From: Alloboseaceae bacterium BT-24-1
GTDB lineage: Bacteria > Pseudomonadota > Alphaproteobacteria > Rhizobiales > Beijerinckiaceae
Length of the DNA: 64,000 nt
Reading direction: 5' to 3'
Assembly (NCBI GenBank): GCA_025846845.1
Contig: JAOYTL010000009.1
Coordinates: forward strand, 1-64,000
How positions within the stretch are numbered: the first letter of the stretch is position 1; each line of letters begins with the position of its first letter. The position numbers were made by a program, and so were the translations under genes. Positions 18,590 to 27,791 of this stretch are shown here, piece after piece. Under the pieces are notes generated by a model. That model ran no database searches. It was not told the DNA's origin and was given only the letters and a program-made list of their open reading frames with translations.

Positions 18590-18795
18590 CTGTTGCAGTT
18601 CTTCGAGCGGGCAGCACCTACGGTTGTGGGAATGGAATCGTGCGCGGGCTCTCCAAAGGATCGCCAGAAAGCTTCAGGCGCTGGGGCATAAAGTTCGCCT
18701 TATACCCGCACAGTTTATGAAGCCGTACGTGAAGTCGAACAAGAGCGACATCATTGATGCAGAGACCATCGCCGATGGCCGCCATGCGGCCTGGA
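18590..18795 (+). pseudogene. IS110-family transposase remnant
   Basis: One frame reads LLQFFERAAPTVVGMESCAG, and after a frameshift near 18650 another reads RKLQALGHKVRLIPAQFMKP followed by YVKSNKSDIIDAETIADG. Both are hallmark segments of the IS110 DEDD transposase N-terminal half. The rest is missing, so it is a dead fragment. Confidence 0.8.
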
Positions 18796-18844
18796 GAAGC
18801 TGCCTTGCCTTGCAAGATAAGGCCAGCAATGCCGAATTGTCAGG

Positions 18845-19414
18845 TCAGAACGGATTCCAGGTCGCCTCGGGCGTGAACTTGAGGTAGCTGAGGTTGACAC
18901 CGAGCCGCCAGCCGACGCCGGTGCGGATCGGCACGACCGTCACGCCGCCGGCGGTCAGCGCGGTGAAACCGAAGCCGCCGACGAAATAGACCGAGCCGTC
19001 GACCCCGGCGAAGCGCTGATAGAGTGCGCTCACGCTCGGCAGGTTGTAGATCAGCATCATGGTGCGGGCGCCGTCGCCGCCGAAATCGAAACCAACTGAA
19101 GGTCCTTGCCAGTAGACCTTGTGGTCTCCGGCATTGCGGGTGAACAGCGTGCCTTCGCCAAAACGCAGCCCACCGACAAAGGCGCCTGACGCCTCTTGGC
19201 CGAGCACATAGCCGTTCGGCTTGCCCCAGCGGCGCCCCGCCTCCTCAATCGTCCGTGCCAGCCCGCGTGAGGCATTTCCGAAGAACTGATGACCGGAGGC
19301 GACTAGCTCGCTTTGCGAGAAGGACCGCTCACTTTGCGCGGCGGCGGAGCCGGCGGCGAGCCCCGCACCGATCAGCAAGGTGCTGACGAGCAGAGTGCGG
19401 CAGATATGGTTCAT
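18845..19414 (-). CDS. DUF1134 envelope protein (EipA-like)
   Basis: A 189-residue exported protein. The N-terminal signal peptide (hydrophobic LLVSTLLIGAGLAAGSAAAQ) precedes a glycine-rich DUF1134 beta domain: GYVLGQEASGAFVGGLRFGEG, YWQGPSVGFDFGGDGARTM and GGFGFTALTAGGVTVVPIR. DUF1134 includes Brucella EipA, a periplasmic protein needed for envelope integrity. The start at 19414 follows GGAGG at eight bases. It looks intact although IS remnants lie on both sides, so it may be an additional copy of a chromosomal gene. Confidence 0.85.
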   Translation of the reverse strand: MNHICRTLLVSTLLIGAGLAAGSAAAQSERSFSQSELVASGHQFFGNASRGLARTIEEAGRRWGKPNGYVLGQEASGAFVGGLRFGEGTLFTRNAGDHKVYWQGPSVGFDFGGDGARTMMLIYNLPSVSALYQRFAGVDGSVYFVGGFGFTALTAGGVTVVPIRTGVGWRLGVNLSYLKFTPEATWNPF

Positions 19415-19648
19415 TCCATCGCCTCCAAGGCAAGAGTCGGCATTGGGCACCTGGCCTCCTGCCAGGGCTGTGTCGACGACCGAACGCCTCAATTCGCGCG
19501 ACCGCGGTACCTTCTGGATACGCTGCATAGGTACCCAAGGGGTGTACTGCAGTGCAGCACACGACTCAAAAGTCAAGGACTGGTGTCGATGAAGGCTGCA
19601 GCCAGGCATGCCAGTATCGTCCTCTACGCCCGCCGGATCGTCGGCTAG

Positions 19649-19965
<317 letters not shown>

Positions 19966-20060
19966 CTTTCGAGCCTTTGGAGGGCGCCAGGAATGACGCG
20001 CGAAATTCCGCAAGGTGCTTCACAACGGTATCGTCTTTTGGGGCGGCGCTCCGTTCCTAA

Positions 20061-20396
20061 CTACCACCAGTAGCCCGGGCCATAATAGTAGTCCGTCCCA
20101 TAGTAGTATGCGGGTTCGTAGTAAAAGCCGGGGCCATAATAAGGCCGGGACGCGCTAGCCGCGATCGCGCCGCCGACGACACCCGCCGCCACGCCCGCGG
20201 CAACCGCACTACCGGCTTCCCTCGAAGTACGGCGGTTTTCGATAAAGTTGGCCGAACGGCACTGACGATAGGCACTTGTCCCAGGGCGGAAACCCTGAGA
20301 CTGACAAGTCATTCCAGCTTCCACAATCGAATCCCGTGTGGTCTGGCAACCCGCAAGTAGTGCAGCCGCAGCGCCCAGAATTAAAATGCATCGCAT
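20061..20396 (-). CDS. small outer-membrane-type lipoprotein, tyrosine-rich tail
   Basis: A 111-residue lipoprotein. The signal sequence ends with the lipobox LLAGC (Cys17), so it should be lipidated. The middle holds a glycine-zipper-like stretch (AGSAVAAGVAAGVVGGAIAA) that could insert in a membrane. The C-terminus is almost entirely tyrosine, glycine and proline. ATG 20396 follows AAAGGA at seven bases. The family is a common uncharacterised alphaproteobacterial lipoprotein type. Confidence 0.75.
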   Translation of the reverse strand: MRCILILGAAAALLAGCQTTRDSIVEAGMTCQSQGFRPGTSAYRQCRSANFIENRRTSREAGSAVAAGVAAGVVGGAIAASASRPYYGPGFYYEPAYYYGTDYYYGPGYWW

Positions 20397-21139
20397 TATC
20401 GTTTCCTTTGCAGTTATGCGGTGTCGCCAAATCGATTTAGGCCAGTCCAAAATTGAAAAACATAAATACTGGAGATCATTTTGGTTCTCGGGGCGCCTGG
20501 CAGTGGTAATATTCACATGGTAGCTGAGTTATAGGCCGTTGGAGACAACAATTATTTCGAGGGAGGCGACGTCATGTGCCTCCAACACCGCTTTGGTCCG
20601 AAGCGCGGTCGATCATGCCCTCGACTGCAATGACTTCGAGAAGCCGCAAAATCAGCATAGGATCGGCGAAGCCGGACCAAGTGTTAGGGGCGGAAGAGGA
20701 CACCAATTCTGACATCTTACATGGAAAGCTGACCAGCGAACTAACGAGGGTCTAACATTGCGAGAACATTACGATATGCTTCGCTGCTCATGGTCACCTC
20801 GGGCAGCATGTGCTCGACGATAGCGGCGGACTGACTAACGGCAATCCATGCGGCGCAATGTCATGCGCATTAAGCTCTCAGACTGTTTGCCTATGCGCGG
20901 GCAGGTTTTGACCGAGACCGACACTTGCTGCCCGTGGAGATTTGAGGTTGTTTTACGCTGTCGAGACATAGCTCGGCAACTCCGACGCTCTTGCGGGCGT
21001 CCGGACGTGGCATTTTGTAATAGCTCGTGGGGCTAGCGAGTAAACACCGGAATGCTTCGGCGCTTTGCAACGCCCCGCCGCGAGCCAGATCCAATCGGGC
21101 GGCCTTCCTCCGCGTGGTATGGAAATGATCGGGCGATTG
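20397..21139. other. 740-bp stretch without a recognised gene
   Basis: Between the lipoprotein gene and the IS1182-like element. Only short frames without domain signal are present; the lipoprotein promoter should lie in the first 150 bases. Confidence 0.5.
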
Positions 21140-22640
21140 TGTTGGAGAAGTCGGCGTTTGAGCGGGGCTTGATCGGCACTGGACCTGCTGAACGGAGTCG
21201 CACCTCCTCAGGCGGGTTGAGCTTGCGGTTCGCTCGGCATGAGCTTTGCCATTTTCCTGAGGTTCTGGGCGGTGGCTGCGAGGAGGAACTCGTTGCGGGC
21301 ACCGCATGGTCCTCGCAGTCTCAAGCGGTCGAGTTTGAGGATGCGCTTCAGGTACGCGAACAGCATCTCGACCTGCTTCCGTTCGCGTCGCGAGGTGACG
21401 TTGGCATCGGTGGCGGCGATGTCGTGCCCATGTTGCGGGCGCCCTCGTGGATGGGGCGCAGAAGCTTGCGAGCAAGTTCCTTCGGACAGCAGCGCGGCTT
21501 CAGGGAACAGGTATCGCAGTCGCGCTTGACGGCTCTGTAGCGCATGAGGCCTTCACGATCGATGCCGCCGCGCGGCACCGCGACGGCGCACCGGAACTGC
21601 CAAAGCTCCTTGCCGCCTGGGCAGATGTAGAGATCGCGATCATGATCATAGGCGAAGTCGGATCGGCTGAAGGTGCCGTCCCGGCGCTGGGATTTGTCGA
21701 ACACCGGAACATGCGGCTCGATCCCGCGCTCGTGCACCAGCCAGGCGAGATTCTCGGCTGAGCCATAGGCTGCGTCCGCGACCAACTTCTTGGGCCAAGC
21801 GCCGAACCTGTCCTGGGTGCGCTCGATCATCGTCCACGCGGCGCCGACTTCGGCGTGCCGCACGGCCGTCGTCGCCTCCAGATCCATGATGGCGGCGTGC
21901 TTGAGGTCGATCAGATAGTTGGTCGCGTAGGCGAAGAAGGCTTGCCCGCCATGGGCAGCCGTCCAGCGTGTAGCAGGGGCTGCGGGCGAGATGAACTTCG
22001 GCGACCGGCGTCGCCGCGCCGAAGGCAGCGTCGTCCAGCACGGCCAGATACTCGCGCACCGCATGGTTTGCGACCTCGGGCGGCAACCCGTCACCGCCCG
22101 GCACCCGCTTTGGCGGTTTGCGTCCGCCTTGATCAGGCTGGCATCGACCGCGAAACCCTCGCCGCCGACCAGCCCTTCGTCCATGCAGCACCGGACCGTC
22201 GTCTCGAACACTTCGCGCAGCAGATCGCTGTCGCGGAAGCGGCCGTGGGGGTTCTTCGAGAAGGTCGAGTGATCGAGCACATCGCCCTCAAGCCCGAGCC
22301 GGCAAAACCACCGATAGGCGAGGTTCGGATGGACTTTGTCTGAGAGCCTGCGCTCGGAGTGGATGCCGAAGCAGGAGCCGGCGATCAGCATCCGGATCGT
22401 CAGTTCGGGATCGATCGAGGGCCGACCGGTCTCGCTATAGAACGGGCACAGATGCCGGACAGATCGACGAAGCGGTCGATCGCGCGAAGCAGGTGGTGGC
22501 CGGGACATGCCGCTCCAGGCTGAACTCGCAGAACAGAGCTTCCTGCAGCACCGTCCGCTCGCCCATCATCACGTTGCCCCCCATCCCGAGGACGGCTGAA
22601 TCAGAACTTCAAACCCGCAGCAATGCCGACTTCTTCAACA
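21140..22640 (-). mobile_element. IS1182-like element, decayed
   Basis: Imperfect terminal repeats bracket the element: TGTTGGAGAAGTCGGCGTT at 21140-21158 and AATGCCGACTTCTTCAACA at 22622-22640 (17 of 19 positions complementary). The transposase gene between them carries at least three frame breaks. The length of ~1.5 kb fits the family. Confidence 0.75.
21208..22569 (-). pseudogene. IS1182-family transposase, multiply frameshifted
   Basis: From ATG 22569 the product reads MMGERTVLQEALFCEFSLER, shifts frame near 22450 into SETGRPSIDPELTIRMLIAG, shifts out and back around 22100-21950, and shifts again near 21410 into QVEMLFAYLKRILKLDRLRL, ending at 21208. The DDE-type motifs (FAVDASLIKADANRQ, LVADAAYGSAENL) are recognisable. 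It cannot make a full transposase. Confidence 0.85.
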
Positions 22641-23121
22641 CCATCGGTCGAGAACGGACATCAGTCAGCTCACTTAGAAAGTCCGGTTCCGACTGCCGTG
22701 CCAACTTCCGCTTATGCGCCCCGTAGAACCGGTGCGAATAGCTTTGAACTCCATAACACGGATGTGCCGCCGGCCCCCGGTTCGACCTCCCGTTTGCCGG
22801 CGGCTACTCACCCGGGTCAAAAGCGGGGGAGCAGGCAAACCATCTCTCTAGACCACTAAACCAGCAACAAAGAATCTTGTAACATTAACAGCCATAGCTC
22901 GGTTGATTTATGAACCCGGAGCCTTCCCTCCGTGGCGCGAGCCTAGCAGTCGACCTCAGCGCGCCGGAAAGCGGTCATGGCGAGCTGCGCGCCCGGCTCT
23001 GCAGAGATATTGAGACGCCTCAAGCTGGCGGTGAGGAGCGAAGGGAGGCTCATCATGGGGAGCGGCTTTCCGGCAGCCGTAATGAGAAACCACCAGCCGC
23101 TGCGGTTTGTGCCTGCATGAA
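22641..23121. other. intergenic region upstream of the binding-protein gene
   Basis: No gene recognised. A stretch at 22756-22860 has some tRNA-like wording on the minus strand but does not fold into a proper cloverleaf. The last part leads into the operator at 23122. Confidence 0.5.
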
Positions 23122-23150
23122 ATTATGGTATTCCATACTACGGTATTATA
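23122..23150. promoter_or_regulatory. putative GntR/FadR operator
   Basis: Contains ATTATGGTATTCCA (23122-23135), identical to part of the site at 16869-16895. It forms the palindrome ATGG-TATT-CCAT (23125-23136), followed by a related half-site CGGTATTATA. It lies about 80-105 bases before the start of the binding-protein gene. The nearby GntR/FadR gene is the obvious candidate regulator. Confidence 0.65.
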
Positions 23151-23228
23151 TCTGACGTGCTGAAACTGCTGTGCGCATGTCCAAAATGCGCGGTCACGCA
23201 TAGGCGCGTTCAAAACTGCGAGGGGAAT

Positions 23229-24203
23229 ATGCGCGGCTTTGCCACCACAGCTATTGCGGCCCTGCTGGCTACGATCGGTTCGGGCTTGTCGCCGGCCAGG
23301 GCGGAATACCCCGAGCGACCGATCAAACTCGTGGTGCCCTATGCGGCCGGCGGCTCGTCCGACATCGTCGGCCGCCTTTTCGCCGAGCGGCTGGAGAAGA
23401 AGCTTGGGCAGCCCGTCGTGATCGAGAACGCCGGTGGGGCCGGCGGCGCCGTCGGCGCGCAAAGGGTAGTGGCGGCGGAAGCCGACGGCTACACGCTCCT
23501 GATCGGGGCCGGCTCGGAGATATTGATCCGCAAGCTGCTCCAGCCGACTCCCTATGACGGGCTAAAGGACTTGAGTGCGATCGCGATGATCGGAACGGGC
23601 CCGATGGTACTTGTCGGCAAGGCCTCCCTATCCGCCGCCGCGCTTCCCGACGTGCTAGCGCTCGCAAAAGCCAAGCCCGACTCCCTGTCCTATGGCAGCG
23701 CCGGTGCGGGCACGTTTATGCATTTGGTCGGCGAAGCCGTAAAGTCGCGCACGAGCACGCAGATAAGGCATGTCGCCTATCGCGGCGCCGCGCCGCTCAT
23801 GACCGATGTCATCGCCGGCCATGTCGAGCTCGGAGTCGCCTCGCTTGCCTCCGCGCTACCTTTCATCAAGGGGGGGCAGGCGAAAGCCTATGCGATCAGC
23901 TCAAGCAGCCGCGTCGCATTCGCGCCGGATATTCCTACCCTTGCGGAGTTTCCGGGGCTGGGAGGATTCGAGCTCGATCTCTGGATTGGGCTCTTCGGGC
24001 CGGCAAAGCTGCCTGCGGCGATCGTCGGCAAGTTGCGCGCCGCAACGGATCAGATCCTCGACGACCCGAAACTGAAAGCGAAACTGTCGGACCAGGCCAT
24101 CGTCGCCCGCAAGCTGCCCGGGCCGGATCTCGTGGCGTTCCTGCTGGATGCGAACGAAAAGTACAGGACGATTATCCGGGATGGCGGGATCCGGATCGAA
24201 TAG
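23229..24203 (+). CDS. tripartite tricarboxylate (Bug/TctC) binding protein
   Basis: A 324-residue secreted binding protein. A signal peptide (MRGFATTAIAALLATIGSGL, cleavage near ARA) precedes the Bug-type start EYPERPIKLVVPYAAGGSSD. Family blocks include VIENAGGAGGAVGAQ, YGSAGAGTFMHL and the VAYRGAAPLMTDVIAGHVEL loop. ATG 23229 is preferred because AGGGGA sits just before it and a signal peptide follows; a longer frame starts at 23157. No TctA/TctB membrane genes are nearby, so it would have to use a transporter encoded elsewhere or act as a sensor. The next gene on this strand is a GntR regulator. Confidence 0.88.
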   Translation: MRGFATTAIAALLATIGSGLSPARAEYPERPIKLVVPYAAGGSSDIVGRLFAERLEKKLGQPVVIENAGGAGGAVGAQRVVAAEADGYTLLIGAGSEILIRKLLQPTPYDGLKDLSAIAMIGTGPMVLVGKASLSAAALPDVLALAKAKPDSLSYGSAGAGTFMHLVGEAVKSRTSTQIRHVAYRGAAPLMTDVIAGHVELGVASLASALPFIKGGQAKAYAISSSSRVAFAPDIPTLAEFPGLGGFELDLWIGLFGPAKLPAAIVGKLRAATDQILDDPKLKAKLSDQAIVARKLPGPDLVAFLLDANEKYRTIIRDGGIRIE

Positions 24204-24290
24204 TGGCGCGGTGCCGTCCGGCCGCCAGCGAATGAGGCTCCTGCCGCGGGTTGATCGGGCGCCGGGCAAAGGCTAGGCAGCGCTGGTAGG

Positions 24291-24301
24291 CCATAATATC
24301 G
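24291..24301. promoter_or_regulatory. putative GntR operator half upstream of its own gene
   Basis: CCATAATATCG here is the exact reverse complement of CGATATTATGG at 16877-16887. It lies 43 bases before the ATG of the GntR gene, a normal place for autoregulation. Only this 11-bp part is conserved. Confidence 0.5.
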
Positions 24302-24343
24302 ATTGGGGCGCGGACATTCCTGTCGCGAGATTACGAGGCACGC

Positions 24344-25042
24344 ATGGCGAGCGCCTTCACCACTGAAGCCATCCGGGTCGAGCGTCCCAACAAGACTTTG
24401 CGGGAGCTGACCCTCGACAAGGTGCGCGACGCCATCACCAGCGGCTATTTTCGCCCGGGTGACCGGCTCATCGAGCGCGACCTCTGTGCGCAGCTCGGCG
24501 TCAGCCGCACTGTCGTCCGCGAAGTGCTGCGGCATCTGGAAACCGAAGGGCTCGTCACCAACCTGGCCAATCGGGGGCCGACCGTCGCGGAGCTCGATAC
24601 CGACGAGGCACGTCAGATCTACGAAATCCGCGGCGCTCTCGAAGGCATGGCGGCACGGCAATGTGCGGAGCGCGGCGATGCTGGCCTGGCCGACCGCCTG
24701 GCGACAGCGCTTGCCGCCATCGTCAAGGCCTATCGGGACAAGGACATGGCCGGCGTCCTCAGTAGGACGACGGATTTCTACGAGCTTTTGTTCAACGGCG
24801 TCGGGCTGCATGTCGCCTGGGATATCGAGAAGCAGCTCACGGGGCGCATCAATCATCTGCGCTCGATGACTATCCGGACCGAGGGGCGCGCCGTAGATGG
24901 TCCCGCCCGCATGGGCTCGATCGTCGAGGCTATCTGCAAGAAGGATGGCGAGGCCGCCCAGGCTGCGGCCATCGCACATGTCGAAAGCGCCAGCCGCATC
25001 GCCATAAGCCTGCTCGAAGCCGAACGCGCCGCGCGCGACTGA
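24344..25042 (+). CDS. GntR/FadR-family transcription regulator
   Basis: A 232-residue regulator. The N-terminal winged helix (LRELTLDKVRDAITSGYFRP, then LCAQLGVSRTVVREVLRHLE) is typical of GntR. The C-terminal helical FCD ligand domain (YEIRGALEGMAARQCAER onward, with His at IAHVES) places it in the FadR subfamily, whose members often bind an organic acid through a metal. Operator-like sequences before its own gene, before the binding-protein gene and before the 16.8 kb operon suggest that it controls all three, probably as a repressor released by substrate. Confidence 0.88.
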   Translation: MASAFTTEAIRVERPNKTLRELTLDKVRDAITSGYFRPGDRLIERDLCAQLGVSRTVVREVLRHLETEGLVTNLANRGPTVAELDTDEARQIYEIRGALEGMAARQCAERGDAGLADRLATALAAIVKAYRDKDMAGVLSRTTDFYELLFNGVGLHVAWDIEKQLTGRINHLRSMTIRTEGRAVDGPARMGSIVEAICKKDGEAAQAAAIAHVESASRIAISLLEAERAARD

Positions 25043-25191
25043 CAGCGCGGCGGCAGCTCGCATCCTGCCTTGATTATCCGGCCACGGAAATCGAGGACCA
25101 TCGTGGTCGCCGAGCTTTCGCGAGCGCACCTGACGGACCGCCTGAGATCCACGCTTGAACCATCATCTTCAGATCGGATCGGCTCTCATTC

Positions 25192-25266
25192 ATGTCCGAA
25201 ATAGGCATACACATTTCGGACATAAAGCAACTGCGTCCGTCCGAAAAATACCTACAAACTTCGGAC
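25192..25266. repeat. two GTCCGAA/TTCGGAC inverted repeats
   Basis: First repeat: ATGTCCGAAAT (25192-25202) and ATTTCGGACAT (25213-25223), perfect over 11 bp. Second: GTCCGAA (25239-25245) and TTCGGAC (25260-25266). Both have a 14-base gap between the GTCCGAA and TTCGGAC cores. The same architecture occurs at 45023-45049, directly before the AbiEi antitoxin. No antitoxin gene follows here, so this may be the operator of a deleted AbiE pair or a target in trans. Confidence 0.6.
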
Positions 25267-25295
25267 AGACTTTTTGCGCTCTGGGCGCTAACCAG

Positions 25296-25409
25296 TCATC
25301 TGATCAGCGGGACCAGCAGGATCGCCCCGACCACAACGACGATCGCCGCTCGAATCAGGATTCCATTGGCGCGTGCCATCTCTGTTTCAGAGGGGTTAGA
25401 CGCAAGCAT
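25296..25409 (-). CDS. possible 37-residue membrane peptide
   Basis: A short frame with one hydrophobic helix (ILIRAAIVVVVGAILLVPLI) after a polar start (MLASNPSETEMARANG). Composition suits a small membrane protein, but the ribosome binding site is unremarkable and no family is known. Confidence 0.3.
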   Translation of the reverse strand: MLASNPSETEMARANGILIRAAIVVVVGAILLVPLIR

Positions 25410-25905
25410 CGGCACTCGATCTGGCCGTGACGTTCTCGCGACCTTCTGAGTTCGACAAGAGATGTTACGTGGCTGAAGGCGATTCTCATAAGCGGCGTGA
25501 CCGACATGGCACGCGTGCTGTTGCAGCGAAAATTCGCATCCTGCCGCTTCCAAACTCCAAAACCATTTTGATGGCAATGCAGCAACCGAGCGAAGCGGCC
25601 ACTGGCCAAAAAAAGACCGGCATCCAAAAGGAGCCGGCCTGAAAGTGTGAAACATCCGGCGCAAGCGCCAAACATCTCAGAGGGGAACGGCTAGAACGAA
25701 CTCGACTTCGGGAGGAAACAGCAGAGCCCGTTCCAAACAACCGTGACTGCAATGTCAGGCAGCAGATGCCTTTTTGCAATGCAGCATTAGCTTCCCTTTG
25801 CCATGCGTCAGGCGCATGAATTTGCCCACATGCCTGCCATCATCCTGCAAATCAAGTTCGCCGCCGGGGCCGTTTGGCTCAGGTTACGGCGCGTTGCGAA
25901 TGCGG
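25410..25905. other. intergenic stretch, nothing recognised
   Basis: About 500 bases between the possible small membrane gene and the MucR gene. Only short frames without domain signal are seen on either strand. Confidence 0.5.
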
Positions 25906-26370
25906 TCAGGCGCTTGGCTTTGCGCGGGCCGCGCGCTTCGCCCTGGTCGGCTCGGCGGGCTCGGGAATCGGCGCGGCCTTGCGACCAAGCCCCATTGACC
26001 GTGCCAATGCGGAGCGGGCTTCAGCATAGTTGGGCGCGACCATGGGATAGTCGACAGGCAGGCCCCATTTCGTGCGGTATTGCTCCGGCGTCAGGGCGAA
26101 CTTGCTGCTCAGGTGCCGCTTCAACGATTTGAACTTCTTACCGTCTTCTAGGCAGATGATCGCGTCCGGAGTGACGGACTTCCTGATCGGAATCGCGGGC
26201 ACGAGCGCCGCCGCCGGAAGAGGTTCGGGCTCTCCGCCAAGTTTCCGAAGTGCAGCATGAGTGCTGGCGATGAGCTCGGCCAGATCGCCGCGCGGGACAT
26301 TGTTGTGCGCGACAAAGGCTGCAACGATCGCTGTCGTCAGATCGAGAAGTTCTTCTTTGGCTTCGGGCAT
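25906..26370 (-). CDS. MucR/Ros-family zinc-finger regulator
   Basis: A 154-residue MucR-type transcription regulator, a family that controls exopolysaccharide, motility and virulence genes in rhizobia and relatives. The N-terminal oligomerisation part (LLDLTTAIVAAFVAHNNVP) and the finger region (ICLEDGKKFKSLKRHL, LTPEQYRTKWGLP) are clear. Ligands Cys73, Asp76 and His86 are present, but the fourth ligand position, normally histidine five residues on, is Phe91 (SSKF instead of THH). ATG 26370 follows AGGTGAGGA. The gene stands alone. Confidence 0.88.
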   Translation of the reverse strand: MPEAKEELLDLTTAIVAAFVAHNNVPRGDLAELIASTHAALRKLGGEPEPLPAAALVPAIPIRKSVTPDAIICLEDGKKFKSLKRHLSSKFALTPEQYRTKWGLPVDYPMVAPNYAEARSALARSMGLGRKAAPIPEPAEPTRAKRAARAKPSA

Positions 26371-26631
26371 TCGATCCTCACCTGAAAATTCAATGCGGAC
26401 GATATCTATCCACCTGCGCCTTTTTACAAGCGTTTTGGCGATCGAGGCGGATCTTGCCGTGACGCCACAGGAGATTCTTCCCTACATCATAAATCTTTGA
26501 ATCAACCGGCCAGCCCCTTCTAACTTCGCTCACCGAGAAAGCAGAGGTTAGATCTTTTGTTGGATGACTGGGGTGCCTAATTCCAACCTGAGCGAACCTT
26601 GTTTCGCATCCGCGATGATCGCTAATGAGTG

Positions 26632-27035
26632 TCATTGCAAACCAGCAGCAAGCTCGTGAACGGTGGCGTCCGGGCATACCCGCCGCGCGATCTCACAAAG
26701 ATGCGGATGATGGGTGAGATAGATCATCTGCCCGACCTGCGCCATCTCAACGAAAAGGCGAAACGCCTCCTCGGCCCGGAAATCGTCAAAAGTCTCCATG
26801 ATGTCGTCGGCAATAAACGGAACCGGCTGCCGAGAGGCGACGAACTCGTAGTACCCAGCCACCCGCAGCGCGAGATAGAGCTGGAAGCGCGTCCCCTTCG
26901 ATAGCGCGGCGGCTTCTTTCGAGCCTCCGCCGGCCGCGAGCGCGATCAGGATCTCGCTGTCTTTCTCAGGCTGGGCGGCGAGCCCGGTATAGGCGCCACG
27001 GCTGATTGTCGCGAAGGCCTCGGAAGCACGCGCCA
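26632..27035 (-). pseudogene. YhaN-type ATPase, C-terminal fragment (duplicate)
   Basis: The last ~130 codons of the large ATPase at 33884-37369 appear again here: RASEAFATISRGAYTGLAAQ, then SKGTRFQLYLALRV, FIADDIMETFDDFRAEEAF and IYLTHHPHLCEIARRVCP. Identity to the full-length gene is high but not complete. There is no start codon before GTG 26862, and the piece ends abruptly at a junction with an unrelated monooxygenase fragment near 27035. Confidence 0.85.
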
Positions 27036-27574
27036 GGGCTGCGCCAGCGGCTCTGGTACGGCGGCGGCTCCGTCCGCTCGACGCGATGGGCGGGCGAGAA
27101 CAGCCTCCACCTTCTCGTCAGCAATCTCAACACAGCCAAGGAGACGGACGAATTCTTCACGACACAGCGGTGCCATGTCGAGACCTTCCACACGCATTGG
27201 TCCGGTGAGGGCAGGATCGCGTGGCTGTCGGGCGGGTCATCCTGCCGCTCGATGGCGCCGATGCCACGACGCGTCAGCGCTATCTCGACTATGCGACACG
27301 CCGGCATGCGCGCACGCTTGCGCCCCAGGGCGCGAGGCGCACCCTGTTCACGCCTGATCTCGTCGGCACGGCCGATGAACTCGTCCAGAGTCTGGCGCGT
27401 GATCCCATCGTGCCGCTTGCGGATACGCTGCGGCTGGAGCTCCCCTACAACTTCGCCGCGGCGAACTACCGGCAGATTATCGGCGATTTCGCCCGTCTAG
27501 TTGCTCCCGAACTCGGTTGGAGGTTGGCAGGCTCGATACCGGCCAAAGACCAGCCCGCCGCTGCTGCGGGGTAA
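27036..27574 (+). pseudogene. luciferase-like monooxygenase, C-terminal remnant
   Basis: One frame gives GLRQRLWYGGGSVRSTRWAG and LLVSNLNTAKETDEFF. After a frameshift near 27220 another gives VGRVILPLDGADATTRQRY and ADTLRLELPYNFAAANYRQI. These are C-terminal parts of an LLM-family oxidoreductase different from the intact one at 13499. No start is present. It directly abuts the YhaN fragment, marking a recombination junction. Confidence 0.75.
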
Positions 27575-27791
27575 GCCGAGGCATCGTCCGCTTGGCTCCC
27601 GGTGACGCGGGATGCCTTCACCTGGACACCCCATAGCGTGCAATCGATCCATCTCCACGAACCAATGGCGGCGGGTGGGCACCAAATCCGATATAATGGC
27701 TCAATCCGTCCGTTCTTCGTCTGGGCTGGGTATTTCCAGTTTTATTTCAATGATTAGCCTGCCTCTCGACCCACTACTCAAGGAGGCTCCA

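Noticed and set aside
22756-22860. tRNA-like stretch on the minus strand (TTAGTGG, GGTCGAACC)
   Set aside because: The pieces do not form an acceptor stem and anticodon arm of proper lengths; no CCA-adjacent discriminator structure is seen.
25192-25449. 85-codon plus-strand frame starting inside the inverted repeats
   Set aside because: Its first third is just translated repeat sequence and the rest has no protein-like pattern.
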